Source: Sipunculus nudus
Lineage: Eukaryota; Annelida; Sipuncula; Golfingiida; Sipunculidae
Assembly: GCA_026874595.1 (NCBI GenBank)
Contig: CM049306.1
Location: forward strand, 65,786,019-65,850,018
Direction of reading: 5' to 3'
Length of the DNA: 64,000 bases
Below, piece after piece: positions 9,185-19,600 of this stretch. Within the stretch, counting starts at the first letter, position 1. Every line of letters begins with the position of its first letter. A model generated the notes under the pieces. It did not search any database. It was not told the DNA's origin and saw only the letters and a list, made by a program, of their open reading frames with translations. Made by a program: the position numbers and the translations under genes.

Positions 9185-9950
9185 GATGACCCTTTGTTCG
9201 GCGTCCGTCCTGCCTTTAACAGGGCACGAATCCTCACCGTCAGACCTAGAAACTTCTAACTCTACATGTAAGGAGGTCCATAAAAGTTGTATTTGGAAAC
9301 CCAAATTATGTCTATTACTAATATTCTCCGAGGTATGGGGCTCCGAAGTACCCCAAGTATATGGGAAAATTTTATACAAATGTTAAAGTATCTGAACAAC
9401 TAATGCATTGACCATCATATTTTTTTACATGGATATTGATCATGAAGTGTTTCGTCAGTTTCTGCAAAAAGGATAACGCGATCTGTATTTTTTCAAATTT
9501 TTACGTATTTTCCCCTAATTTTGAGACTCTTTAAGATGTGGTCATCTATAAATAGGGCACAAATCGTAAACGCCAAACCTAAAAAGATAATTGTACATCT
9601 AAGAGAGTCCATAAAAGGTCTTGTAACCCCAAAATTAAGTCTGTTACCCATATCTAGCAATATCGCACAAATCGTAACTATCTAGAATCTTCTTACATGA
9701 CATCCCGGGAGGTCAATGAAGTCTCTAAGAATAACCCAAAATAGGTCTATGTTAGCAATATCCTCCAAGCTTTGGGGCTCAGAAGTACCACAGAATAATA
9801 GAAAATTTTGATCAAAAGCAAGGCACTCTTATAATTTGTAATCCAGGAGGACCAGGAAAAGTCTCCTTTAAACCCTGAAATTAACTCTCTTTCACCCATA
9901 TATGGGTAATTTTGAGCACCCCAGAAATAATACAAATTTGCCAGATTCCG
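9185..9950 (+). repeat. Old dispersed repeat, three diverged pieces
   Basis: The block reading gtccataaaag... aacccaaatta.gtct... atattctccgaggt.tggggctc.gaagtacc recurs at about 9,270-9,370, 9,600-9,670 and 9,705-9,810, with a weaker relic near 9,845-9,930. The motif agggcacaaatcgtaa (9,556 and, partly, 9,665) also appears reversed near 15,270. Nothing here is coding. It looks like fragments of one old element. Confidence 0.55.
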
Positions 9951-10200
9951 CAGGAACGGCTGGGTGGATTTTCACCAGATTCCGTGTCCTAATGGGTCTT
10001 GATGAAATATCCAATATGCATGAATGATGATGCCACCTACATGATCATATGCCACCTACATGATCTTAATTAGTTGCCTATGCTAGGATATATTGTCAAC
10101 ATGTCAAGTCTGCTGGGCGTCATGATCCATGGATCACTTGTTCTGTTAGCCAGGAAAATTATCTATCATAATCTGCATGTCTACCATTTAACTGGTGGTC
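9951..10200. other. Unassigned DNA
   Basis: Nothing recognisable apart from a short local duplication of gccacctacatgatc near 10,035-10,060. Confidence 0.5.
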
Positions 10201-11400
10201 CCAAAGCCGTTGCCATTGCAACGCATTCGCAAAAACCAGGAATTTCAGAGTAAACGTTTATGATTAAACTCCATAAAAAACAATCCAAGTAAGTATAAAT
10301 GTGTATTTAAAGCTTCCCATTTTATCAAAGTTAAATATGGGTTCATCTAACATGATGCGTGATTAATAAGCGTCGTTGCTATGGCAACCATAGGTACAAT
10401 AGGTACCCATTAGTATTTGATAATTGCAGTTGCATTGTTACTAACTCCATCGAAAGTATAATATATGCGTCATGTATTTATGGTTAATGGCAAATATGAT
10501 ATGGTTCAATTAAGGTTACATTCATGCAAAATCATGGCTGTTGCTATGACGACTTATGGCAGAAAATCACCATAGATAGGCTTATTGGTAAACCATATAG
10601 ATTCTGGTCCAGCTTGGATCAATTCCCCTTAACTCATTCAGTGTAATAACTAATTTTCAAGTTAGCCCGGAACCTCTGTTACCAGAATATTCTTGTTTGC
10701 CATTGATTTATGAGTGGTTATGACCATTTGACCTGTAACTACGGCAACACAGTAATAATCTTTTTAAAGTCATATTTATTGCTAAAAATAAAAAAAATAT
10801 GCCAGAGCCTATGTATATAATTGAAGCTGTACATGTGACATCTAGGTCATTTAATGTCATAGTCACAAAAAACCGTTGCTATGGCAACGTAATAACGGGA
10901 AATCATCAAAGACTGATTCACTAACAAAATAGATATAGACAATATAGCCTTTTTGCCGGGCATGGACCCAGTTTTTTAGGCAGTAATTGAAATCAGGTCT
11001 TCTGGTTAGCAATTCAACTCAGCTATAAGAATATGCTTGTTTGCCGATCTGGGGTGGTGTGGCCTTTTGATCAGTTACCTTGGCAACAGAGTTATGGCAA
11101 ATTTAAAGATATAGAAATCATATTGTTACTTAACAACACAAAAAATATGATACGTGTTGACAGTAATGGAAAATTATGGCCATTGCCATGGCAACATAGT
11201 CGCAGAAAATCATCACAGACATGATAGATTATCAATACTGGGGTAGACAATATAGCCCGTGGAACACATGGAACCCCTTCACTTTAGGCAGGCATTCTTA
11301 CCACAATTTCTATTAAGCCTAAAACTTCCAACTCCAAGAATGTTCTTGTATGCCATTGATCTGCTGGTGATACTGCTATGTTACCATGTCATTATACCAT
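10201..11400 (+). repeat. Diverged ~310-345-bp tandem repeat with X-box-like motifs
   Basis: Blocks such as cttgtttgccattgat (10,690; 11,036; 11,343), gaaaatcatcac..ag (10,560; 11,205) and gacaatatagcc (10,938; 11,247) recur with spacings of about 310-345 bp, giving three to four old copies. Most copies carry a 14-bp near-palindrome: gttgccattgcaac 10,209-10,222, gttgctatggcaac 10,375-10,388 and 10,875-10,888, gttaccttggcaac 11,074-11,087, attgccatggcaac 11,182-11,195. These fit or nearly fit the RFX X-box consensus. No gene is adjacent. Confidence 0.6.
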
Positions 11401-11878
11401 TGAAAAGGTTATTATTAAAAAACCATTTATTATTTACTGTACAAAATCAAATAATACAGATGAGAATTCAGAGGGCCCTGGGTTATAAAATTTTATATTT
11501 TATTAATTTTGTCATACCTAGAAGCCTAACCAAAATAAGTGATTAGAACGAACAGCTTACCAAGTAGGACTATAGGATTGTCATGTCAAATGCAATTGAA
11601 ATTATGAAATATTATGATTAATGGTTGTCTATCTTTTACTATCAAAGTTGACATACCTTGTCAGATGTTGCGTTACAAATAATGCAAAGGTTTCATTTTA
11701 CAACAAAATTGGCATATAAACATTACAAAATGTATTTTTATTTTAAGATCTGTAGTCCCGATATGTGTTGCTTATAACTATCTTAAGCTATAAAAACAAA
11801 AAAACTATGCAAAAGAGCAGTGATTAGGGTTACAGGGTTAATTCCTTTACACAGCTATATACACATGTTTTACAGACG
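11401..11878. other. Unassigned AT-rich DNA before the LINE
   Basis: No supported feature. It is the unique flank on the 3' side of the LINE insertion. Confidence 0.5.
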
Positions 11879-11896
11879 TTTTGTGGATTAATGTTT
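11879..11896. repeat. Target-site duplication, LINE 3' side
   Basis: The 18-bp sequence ttttgtggattaatgttt is repeated exactly at 14,437-14,454. It is directly followed by the T-run at 11,894-11,904 that is the poly-A tail of the minus-strand LINE, so the last Ts are shared between duplication and tail. Confidence 0.85.
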
Positions 11897-12039
11897 TTTT
11901 TTTTATTATACAAAAAGAAAATATACAACATACACACATACATAAAAACATACAAATACATATTAAACCTTCACAATAATACGATCAGCATCCTTTTTAA
12001 CTAAGTTTACCTTTTTGATAAAATTAAACAAATATTTAG

Positions 12040-12874
12040 TTACTCTTCGAGTAAACACAGTATTGGTGCCCACTTAATATGGTGTTGGTTTAACTTGTCA
12101 TTTTTTATTGCAATTTCTTTTTCAATATTCAATGTGGCTTTAATAAAATATTGAACCCCCCCCTTTCGTTGGCTTTTTATTACCACATCTAGTAATATAT
12201 AAATACCTCTTTACCATCAATGTTAAAAAGTTCATCCAGTTATCATCATCGCACCCTAAAATAACATTCTCCACAGACCATCTGTATGTGGAACTGACTG
12301 AACCATATTGCTTTAACTCCAACAATATATCTCTCCACAAAAGTTTCGTGAAATCACATTTCCAGAAAAAGTGTAATAATGTTTCTTCACAAGATTTGCA
12401 GAAGGAACACTTATTATGATCTATTTTCTTAATCCTGAACAAGAAAGGGTTCAGTGTCACTCTGCGGTGCAGGATTCTAAACTGAAAATATTGCAGTTTA
12501 CTTGATATTGTTGATGAATATAAATTTTCAAATCCTTTTAATATCTTATTTTCTATTTCATCATTAAATTCTATGTTCCATTTAAAAATCGTATTGTATG
12601 GTATTTCTGAAATTTTCTTTAATATATCTGCATACACTTGTTTTGTGCCATCTTTTTTGGTTATAAGTTTATCCACTAAACTAATACTTGGCGATAATGC
12701 TGTGAGCCTATCGTGACTTTTTATAGTACTTTCCCTTGTTTCTGGAATTGCCCTTAATAGTACATGGTAGCTAAGGAAATCAATATGTACATTATATTTA
12801 TCACAAAACTCTTGATAACTCATCCAAACTGAATCTGACTGTGAAGTACTGACTATATCTTTAATATATTTCAC
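12040..12874 (-). pseudogene. LINE ORF2 C-terminus with CCHC zinc motif
   Basis: This frame contains CSFCKSCEETLLHFFWKC, a C-x2-C...H-x4-C motif typical of the ORF2 C-terminus of L1-like elements, after a long helical region. The frame breaks at the run of C at about 12,156-12,163 (G-run on the coding strand). It continues one frame over to a TAA at 12,040-12,042, giving a tail rich in lysine and ending LCLLEE. The remaining ~140 bp to the poly-A is the 3' UTR. Confidence 0.8.
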
Positions 12875-12881
12875 TCCAGCA

Positions 12882-13364
12882 TCAAATAGTTTCCTTTAGA
12901 AAACTACTGTTATTTATCCTGATATGAGAATTAAACCACAACCCTTGCCGTATTATTTCATCATACACAACGGGAACATGATAATAGTATTTACACCAGG
13001 CATATAACACATCATCCCAAAAACATATATAGTTCCTACATATTTCTTTTCTGTCCTGATCTGCAAGGTTACACTTAAATGAATGTTCACCCATTTTAAA
13101 ATTATGTAAAACAACCTTTCTCCACGAGTTATCTGATTCTTTACATAGTATCCTTTTTATCCAAGCAATTTTAAGTGATGCATCTTGAGAACATAAATGA
13201 TTCATACTCAGGCCACCTTCTTCTTTTGGTGCAATTAAGATATTTCTTTTCATTAACTCTCTACCTTTACCCCATATAAATTTATATATCATTTTATCAA
13301 CTTGTGCAAAAATATGTTTCGGTGGGCTTGGTAGTACAGATAGTAAATAAATAAATTGTGACAT
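12882..13364 (-). pseudogene. LINE ORF2 middle region after the RT
   Basis: A 160-codon frame starting near SQFIYLLSVLPSPP and containing FIWGKGRE and RNILIAPKEEGGLSM matches the thumb/connector region of L1-like ORF2 proteins. It is separated from the RT by ~240 bp with several frame changes (the WVNQVNILGV block near 13,510-13,545 is still recognisable) and from the CCHC segment by a one-base shift at about 12,880-12,890. Confidence 0.8.
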
Positions 13365-13604
13365 TATGAATGATTTAATAATAGTGATCTTCCCCTTTGG
13401 AGTAAGCTTTCTCTCTGTCCAGACTGATATTATGCTTTTATTTTATTTTTTTTTGGGATATAGTTCAAATTTATTACATTTTGTAATGACGTTGTTATTA
13501 TGACACCCAGTATATTCACCTGATTGACCCAGGAAAGCCCCAATTTTCTAATTCATCCTTTCCAGTGTATTCTACTGTACTCATTGGCATAACGTGTGTT
13601 TTTT

Positions 13605-14436
13605 CTAAATTTTAAGTCCTGATACATGACTAAATTCTTGAAATAACTTAATAACATGACTAATACTGTTAATATCTTTAAGAAATAGAATCGTATCATA
13701 CGCATACTGAGCTATTTTAAATAAATTGTTTTGATAATCTATACCTTTAATATTACTTTCTGCTCTAATAACACTAGCTAGTAATTCTATACTCAACACA
13801 AATAATAAAGGTGACAGTGGACAACCCTGTCTTACTCCTCTAGAGACCTTAAAGAAACCGGAGTTGTATCCGTTATTCATAATACAACTACTGATATCAT
13901 TATACATTGTCTTTATCATCGATATTGTCACTTCATCAAAGTTCATATTTTCTAAGGATTTATATATATAGTCCCATTCTAAAAAATCAAAAGCCTTTTC
14001 ATAATCGACTATCAGTAGGAAAGCTTTTTGCTTCATGTTACTTATATTATTTATCAATGCAATTACCTTATTAATATTCTCACCTATGTAGCGTCCACTA
14101 ATAAAACCGGTTTCGTCATCATTGATTAGATCAGGAATTACAGCTTTTATTCTATTTGATATGCACTTTGAAATAATCTTATAATCGCAATTTAGTAAAG
14201 TAAGAGGTCTCCAGTTTTTCAAATATTGAAGATCTTTTCCTTTTTTTTGGTAATAAACTGATTATACCTTGTGTAAGAGTAATGTACAGAATCCATGAAA
14301 TAAGGTTTTATGTCCTGCCAAATATTTTATAAAATTCTATTTGAAGTCCATCACTTCCTGGTGATTTTCCGTTTTTAAAAGATCTCATACTTTGAAATAA
14401 TTCTGCTTCAGTTAGCTTTCCACTCCCTGTTGCATT
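13605..14436 (-). pseudogene. LINE reverse transcriptase, inactive
   Basis: The frame is open from 14,222 to 13,605. Conserved RT blocks NWRPLTLLN, GFISGRYIGENI, VDYEKAFD and GVRQGCPLSPLLF are present in order. The catalytic YADD box reads YAYD (AQYAYDT, about 13,695-13,715), so the first of the two essential aspartates is lost. Upstream, 14,222-14,436 still encodes GKLTEAELF, NGKSPGSDG and ISLLPKK, but in another frame because of a shift at an A8 run (about 14,241-14,248). The 5' truncation falls at 14,436. Confidence 0.88.
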
Positions 14437-14454
14437 TTTTGTGGATTAATGTTT
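14437..14454. repeat. Target-site duplication, LINE 5' side
   Basis: Exact copy of the 18-bp ttttgtggattaatgttt at 11,879-11,896. It marks the 5'-truncated end of the LINE. Confidence 0.85.
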
Positions 14455-14628
14455 GTAACCTGCCAAAGAGTATACGAAATAGAATATTAAGTAAATACTT
14501 ATACATGTAAATACCAAAAATGTAAATATAAGCAAATTACATAAGTATACAAGCATGTCAAATTAAATTGATTATTTCCTTATGTCAGTAGCATTTCACG
14601 GATGCAATTTCCTTTTCCACGACCGAGT

Positions 14629-14644
14629 GGGGGGGGGGGGGGGG
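14629..14644 (+). repeat. G16 homopolymer
   Basis: Sixteen consecutive G. The length is likely uncertain in any assembly. Confidence 0.9.
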
Positions 14645-15230
14645 ATTCAATACCCCATCGCCGCACACTTGTAACAGGTAGAACCACAATTACGGTCGCC
14701 GATTATCTCAATATAATCTAATAATGAGAAGGATATTATCAGTAGAGGATCCATGTAAAAAATTCTGGTTTAAGCAAAATTAAATCCTTCAGAAACCAAG
14801 TAAAAATGCACTTTCCTTAAAAATTCTTATTAACCTTATGATTTTCTTTCATTTAGGAGTTAAATCCCCGAGTACAGCAATGTCATGGAAACATGGGGAA
14901 ACATGTTATCGATCACTTTTGCTAATTTATTCATTTCTGAAACGTTACATTTCATTGATATTGAAGAACTTTGCAACACTGACACATTTTTATTAACAAC
15001 TTATATTTTTTACATTTCATTATTTTATATTTTTATGCAGAGAGCCTATATTTAATGACAAAATTACATTCATTTTATATATAAACTATTTATTGTACAT
15101 CTAGCTATAATAACTAATACGAGTTACTCTCCATGGTTCGGATAGCGGCATTCTCCAGGCAACTTAGGGGATCGAAATGTTTCTATTTTCATGAAATTTC
15201 TATGTTCGGGAGGGCGTCATACCGTTAAAA
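14645..15230. other. Unassigned AT-rich DNA
   Basis: No supported gene or repeat seen. Confidence 0.5.
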
Positions 15231-15233
15231 TAG

Positions 15234-15291
15234 GTCAACAGGACAAAACGTAAATTCTAGATTCAGCAGTTACGATTTGTGCCCTGTTGAC
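15234..15291. repeat. Short imperfect hairpin
   Basis: gtcaacaggacaaaacgtaa (15,234-15,253) and ttacgatttgtgccctgttgac (first base 15,270) are inverted copies with two mismatches and a small bulge, separated by a 16-nt loop. The right arm reversed also matches the agggcacaaatcgtaa motif near 9,556. It may be the end of an old foldback or MITE family. Confidence 0.6.
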
Positions 15292-15429
15292 TAATAACCA
15301 CATTAGTCAGGCTCACTAAGAGAGAATATATCTTAGGTCGGAATTTCATGCTAGTTCTTGGAAATTATATTTTTAGAGAGCTGATAAATGAGCATTGAAA
15401 AATGCACGTTTCCATTTTTTTCTGCGTAG

Positions 15430-16290
15430 GCATTTTTTTAATATGCAAATTAGGGCCGCCATAGAAGAAAATTTTATTATCTTCAATAACTCAAGAACTA
15501 ATCAATATAACTGGTACAATACTGTGTCTAGATTCAAAGATTCAAATGGACCCATAATAGCAATAGTTTGGTTCATATTTTAAATTTTAATATGCAAATT
15601 AGGGCCGCCAATTATGAAAATTCTACTTTCTTCAATATCTAAAAAAAAAACAATTATAACTGGTCAAAAATTGAGTCTAGACCTAGGTTTTCATTGCCAA
15701 AGATTCAAAGGATTCTAAAATAGCACCGGGTAAATCCGTATTTTTAAATTAATACGCAAATTAGGACCGCCATTGATGAAAACTACTTTTTTTTGGTACC
15801 TCAAAAAACAACAAACATGATAACTGGTCAAACATTTGAGTCTAGAACTGGGATTTCATGATCATATCAATCCATAATAGCGACCTGTTAAGTCGGTAAT
15901 GCAAAATGTTATAGGCTAATTAGGGCCGCCATTATTGAAAATTCTACTTTCTTAATTATTTCAAAAGCTAAACATGATAACTGGTCGAACATTGTGTCTA
16001 GACCTAGGATTGCATGGCCAAAGATTCCTATCAATCCATAATAGCAACCTTTTAGTCCATATTGTAAAACGTAATATGCAAATTAAGGTCGCCATCGACG
16101 AAAATTCTTCTTTCTTCGATATCTTAACTGGAAAATATTGGTAACCATTTGATTTTTTTTTTTTATTTTTGACACGCATGGAATCTAGACAGCTTTTCAT
16201 GATCAAAGAATTTAAAAAGGACCATCAGAAGAAATGCCTGATTTTGAAAAATGCAAATTACGCAAGTCCTGGCGATAAAATCTAATATCT
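15430..16290 (+). repeat. Degenerate ~160-bp tandem repeat, about six copies
   Basis: The anchor aatatgcaaattagggccgc and its variants occur near 15,440, 15,590, 15,751, 15,910, 16,073 and 16,250, so the spacing is mostly 150-161 bp. Each anchor is followed by gaaaattctactttctt and a phrase like taactggtcaaa.atttgagtctagac. The copies are well diverged, so the array is old. There is no coding potential. Confidence 0.8.
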
Positions 16291-16299
16291 CCACTATAT

Positions 16300-17455
16300 A
16301 TTTAAAAATGACATGTGATCAAATATATTTGCTCAACCCCAGGTTTCTCAGTAAGCGATCAATTTGAGGCCCTTCCATTGAGTGGTCAGTTAACCATTCA
16401 ATCTATATGTAAGACGGGATTTACTTTTTATGCTGAACCAGACCACACTAACGTCCAATCATTTATCCATATTTCACGAACAGTAATTGAACTTTCCTGT
16501 ACCGGCTATACATGTTGTTCTGTTCCACATAAAATATGCTCGACTATTAATAGATTATCTCCTTAACCTGGCTAATACATGTTATAACGAGAGTATGTCA
16601 AGATGTGTAAATGGTATATTGATATGAGCTAAAACTAATCGGATATAAGATCATTGATCATTGTCCTTTATGGCTTTTCTGCCGGTCTTTCTGGATGACC
16701 GAACAGTTTTGCTATCTGTATGGATTTCAAGATTAGACAGGTATACAGTCTTGTGTAGAGGGACCAGTTCTGATCCAACTGGAATATATATACAGCCTAC
16801 TAGCAAAGTTACCCGGCATTGCCCGCCGAAAGAGGGAACAATGCTCTTAAACAAAAGACAAAGAAAGATCAGGAAACCACCTTAGACTCGCAGTACAGAC
16901 TGAGTGATGGTTAAAAAATATAATTAAAAACTGATTATATGCAAGGACAAAGGGAACTGATTTAAATGTCTGAATCAAGATGTTACGTTTTTTATCAAGG
17001 ATAGTCATGTGTGAAGGAGAAGGAGCGAAATATCCCAAGCAATAGAGGAATAATTATATGTGATGTATTCGCCTTAAGCCAAGTCATCATATAAATCAGT
17101 TGGATCGTCCTGTGACTTTGACCTTTGAATGTGTTATGTTGAAATCAATATTGATCTTTCTATATCTATTATATAATTCCAAAGTGGAAGATTTTTGGGT
17201 TAAACATTTACAATGCCTGCACAATCTTTTTAGAGATGAGGGCCCTGTGACCTTCACCTGTGACGTGACGTTATGACCCGAAATGAATGTAGCATCCCTG
17301 GCAAAATCCCTTATATTTAAAATCTAGCGAAAGGCTGTTTCAATGCATATTAGACCCCATAAAGTAAATATTAGTTTAAACTCGGTAAAGAGCTCTATCC
17401 AATGGCACATGTGTTCATGAAATTCATACACATTTTCAAAATTTATAAATCTGAA
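16300..17455. other. Unassigned DNA
   Basis: No supported gene. Two TGACC-rich phrases (tgtgactttgacctttg near 17,110 and gtgaccttcacctgtgac near 17,250) recall the TGACC cluster in the satellite at the right of the window but show no longer similarity. Confidence 0.5.
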
Positions 17456-17548
17456 ATGGTACACAATTTTAAGAAACCACTAACAGCAAAGCATCTTTAA
17501 AAGGGCTAATATTAAACTGAATGACGATAACTACAAAAAATGTTAAAT

Positions 17549-17849
17549 GGTATGGAATTTTAAGAAACAAGTAAGGGCAAAATACTTTTTAAAGGGTAAT
17601 ATATATATTGAATGACAATAACTGAAAACTATTTCTTTTTATTTTCCTGTACTATGTTTCATATATGTCTAAAAATGAAATTTAAAATTTTGACTGAATC
17701 AAAAATTTAAAAATTCATTTTTGAGGTAGAGTGAAATTATGAAACATGATACAGGAAAAAAAGAAAAAAAAACTGTTTTGATTTATTGTGATGTAGTTTA
17801 ATATTAGGCCATTGAAAGTATTTTTATCACTAGTTGCTGAAAATTGTGG
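17549..17849. repeat. ~300-bp foldback (long imperfect inverted repeat)
   Basis: The left arm (about 17,549-17,691) and right arm (about 17,701-17,849) are inverted copies with a loop of about nine bases. The best-matched parts are ttcctgtactatgtttcat against atgaaacatgatacaggaa, and aattttaagaaacaagta against the reverse of the right-arm end. A direct, diverged copy of the outer left arm lies just before it, at about 17,456-17,548. This could be a MITE-like foldback or a source of hairpin RNA; there is no open frame. Confidence 0.7.
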
Positions 17850-17986
17850 GGAGATAAAACAGACGTGTATGCGTTAGGCAATTTAATTTATATAACAGTC
17901 CTTCGACTGGGTTCAAAAGAAAAGGGGAAGTTTCCTCTCCCTTCCATCAACAAACAAGCAAACGACCGACGTGGTGAACGGGTTTA

Positions 17987-18049
17987 CTGCGAAGTAACAA
18001 ACATACAACGATTATGGCGTGTTGCCATTACGAAGTTTGGTGACGGAAT
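17987..18049 (+). repeat. 63-bp direct repeat, copy 1
   Basis: Identical over 63 bp to 18,431-18,493, starting ctgcgaagtaacaaacatac and ending ggtgacggaat. The copies are 444 bp apart and flank the AT microsatellite plus ~290 bp of other sequence. The perfect identity implies a recent local duplication. Confidence 0.9.
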
Positions 18050-18069
18050 CCTTTTTCTATTAAAATGGA

Positions 18070-18073
<4 letters not shown>

Positions 18074-18142
<69 letters not shown>
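18074..18142. repeat. (TA)n microsatellite
   Basis: About 34 uninterrupted TA dinucleotides. It lies next to the candidate outer end of the gypsy LTR. Confidence 0.95.
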
Positions 18143-18145
<3 letters not shown>

Positions 18146-18737
18146 GATAGTTACAATCCAGAGACATTTTAAGAAATACAATATTCAAATGCAAATGGGT
18201 TACAAGCAGTGTTACAGAATGTCATTAGACAAACGCACTATAATACAAAAGTACAGTGGATACTCTCGTGAAGACAAATATGAGGCTTGATAGAGGGTTA
18301 TAATACGAGACCGAAAATTATAAAATGAATTACGCCATTGACACACAAACATTGATATTTGTAATAACCTTATACAGAATTACGAATGCAAATAGTAATG
18401 ACTATCGTAGGCAATGAAGGCAATGCTTACCTGCGAAGTAACAAACATACAACGATTATGGCGTGTTGCCATTACGAAGTTTGGTGACGGAATGGCGCAA
18501 AAATGAAGAATATTGAAGTCGTTTTGGCGGCAGAGTCAGATGTCAGGTGCAGTGTGACGTGTGCATAGTAGATAAGTGAACTTAACCCTATAAGGAAATA
18601 TATGCAAATGACTAATTAACTAGTGATGCCCCCTGTCGGACATCATAGACACTAAAATGAACTTAAAAGACTATAAATGGGGTGCCCTCTATTGGGCATC
18701 ACGTACACTATCGGAGTATACACATGAGCCTGTTACA
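18143..18737 (-). repeat. Candidate 3' LTR of the gypsy element
   Basis: On the minus strand the LTR would begin TGTAACAGGC at 18,737, directly after a polypurine tract, which is a well-supported edge. The other edge is uncertain: the plus-strand sequence tgtgatag at 18,143, just after the TA repeat, would give a ~595-bp LTR with imperfect TGT-type ends. No second LTR is visible, so the outer edge cannot be proved by comparison. Confidence 0.45.
18431..18493 (+). repeat. 63-bp direct repeat, copy 2
   Basis: Exact copy of 17,987-18,049. It falls inside the candidate LTR, while the first copy falls outside it, which means either the LTR edge is wrong or a piece of LTR was duplicated. Confidence 0.9.
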
Positions 18738-18748
18738 CACTCCCCCCT
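18738..18748 (-). promoter_or_regulatory. Polypurine tract of the gypsy element
   Basis: The minus strand reads aggggggagtg immediately before TGTAACAG of the LTR. A purine run abutting the 3' LTR primes plus-strand DNA synthesis in LTR retrotransposons. Confidence 0.7.
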
Positions 18749-19274
18749 GATTGCAATTGGCGTCCCGACAATTTACATGGAAGTAGAATATCAAAGATTG
18801 TAGAACAAAGATTAATTATCTTTGTACGATAATATCAGATGTGTTTCCCTGGATATTAGGAGAACACTGGAATATCGGCGACCCCCAGGGGAATCATTCA
18901 TGATACAGACATAATGGGTAAGTTTATGATTTAATTTATACTCTTATGATCTTAGTTGAATGCTTGTCATTAGGTAACTTACTAATGGGCAAGCATTAAT
19001 GAAGAATAACTTACACTATCGGAGTGTAACTTTATCAATGATCATCATAATTGATAGGTTGATACGTTTATATCGGTTAATACGTTTATATCGCCCAATA
19101 GTTTATATCGCCCATTATTTGTTTATTTATATACAATTACATCATTTGTTTCAGATATCCTGATGACAAGCAAGGACAAGCATGAAGATTTATTCGAAGC
19201 TGGTACATCTGAAACATGAATCAATGATGAACATTAGTAACAATATACAACAATATAACAATATACAACAATAT
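18749..19274 (-). other. Gypsy 3' untranslated region
   Basis: This is non-coding DNA between the end of pol and the polypurine tract. It contains a perfect small hairpin ttacact-atcgg-agtgtaa at 19,011-19,029. The phrase acactatcggagt recurs inside the candidate LTR at 18,705-18,717. Confidence 0.55.
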
Positions 19275-19600
19275 TTATCTATTCTTAAATCCTACGACAT
19301 ATTCATCTGAACGCAGATGAGCGGGCGGTCTTCGCTGTCGTTGTGGTTTGCCTAAATGGTGTGGAATATTTTCTGAAGTCCTGGATGGAACGTGTTCCCG
19401 AGCAGATACATTCTGTTCAGACCCACTGGGTTCTGATTCAGATGAAACAGGCTCCAGTGGTATTTCCGGAATGTGAAACTGAGGTACATCGATATCTGAT
19501 GGTGACATAGGCTCGGATACGTCTGATAAAATTTCTTCTGGAGCAGATTCCAGTGTTACACCTATCTCGAGACCCTGGTCAACTTCACTTTCATCAGAGT
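19275..19600 (-). pseudogene. Gypsy pol C-terminal tail
   Basis: A Ser/Glu/Pro-rich frame ending HLGKPQRQRRPPAHLRSDEYVV matches the usual end of pol in this kind of gypsy element, where a proline/arginine-rich tail closes the integrase polyprotein. It is one frame away from the integrase segment, with the shift at about 19,600. Confidence 0.65.

Larger units (their letters stand above)
11897..14436 (-). mobile_element. 5'-truncated L1-like LINE (non-LTR retrotransposon)
   Basis: This is a 2.54-kb insertion with a poly-A tail at its low-coordinate end and exact 18-bp target-site duplications. It contains only the second half of ORF2: reverse transcriptase from the GKSPGSDG block onward, the connector, and a C-terminal CCHC motif. 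The endonuclease and ORF1 are missing through 5' truncation, the usual result of incomplete target-primed reverse transcription. The sequence style (ISLLPKK, NWRPLTLLN, GVRQGCPLSP) suggests the L1/Tx1 group. At least four frame breaks and a mutated active site make it a dead copy. Confidence 0.9.

Noticed and set aside
16790-16840. Possible element end at actagcaaagttacccggcattgcccgcc
   Set aside because: The phrase recalls ends of dispersed repeats in invertebrates, but there is no paired terminus or target duplication in the window to support it.
17880-17925. tRNA-like B box (gactgggttcaaaag)
   Set aside because: Only a partial T-loop-like match, with no A box or cloverleaf around it.
17844-18290. 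148-codon plus-strand frame across the TA microsatellite
   Set aside because: Its centre is a YIYIYI run from the dinucleotide repeat and the flanks have no similarity to known domains. It is a by-product of the microsatellite.
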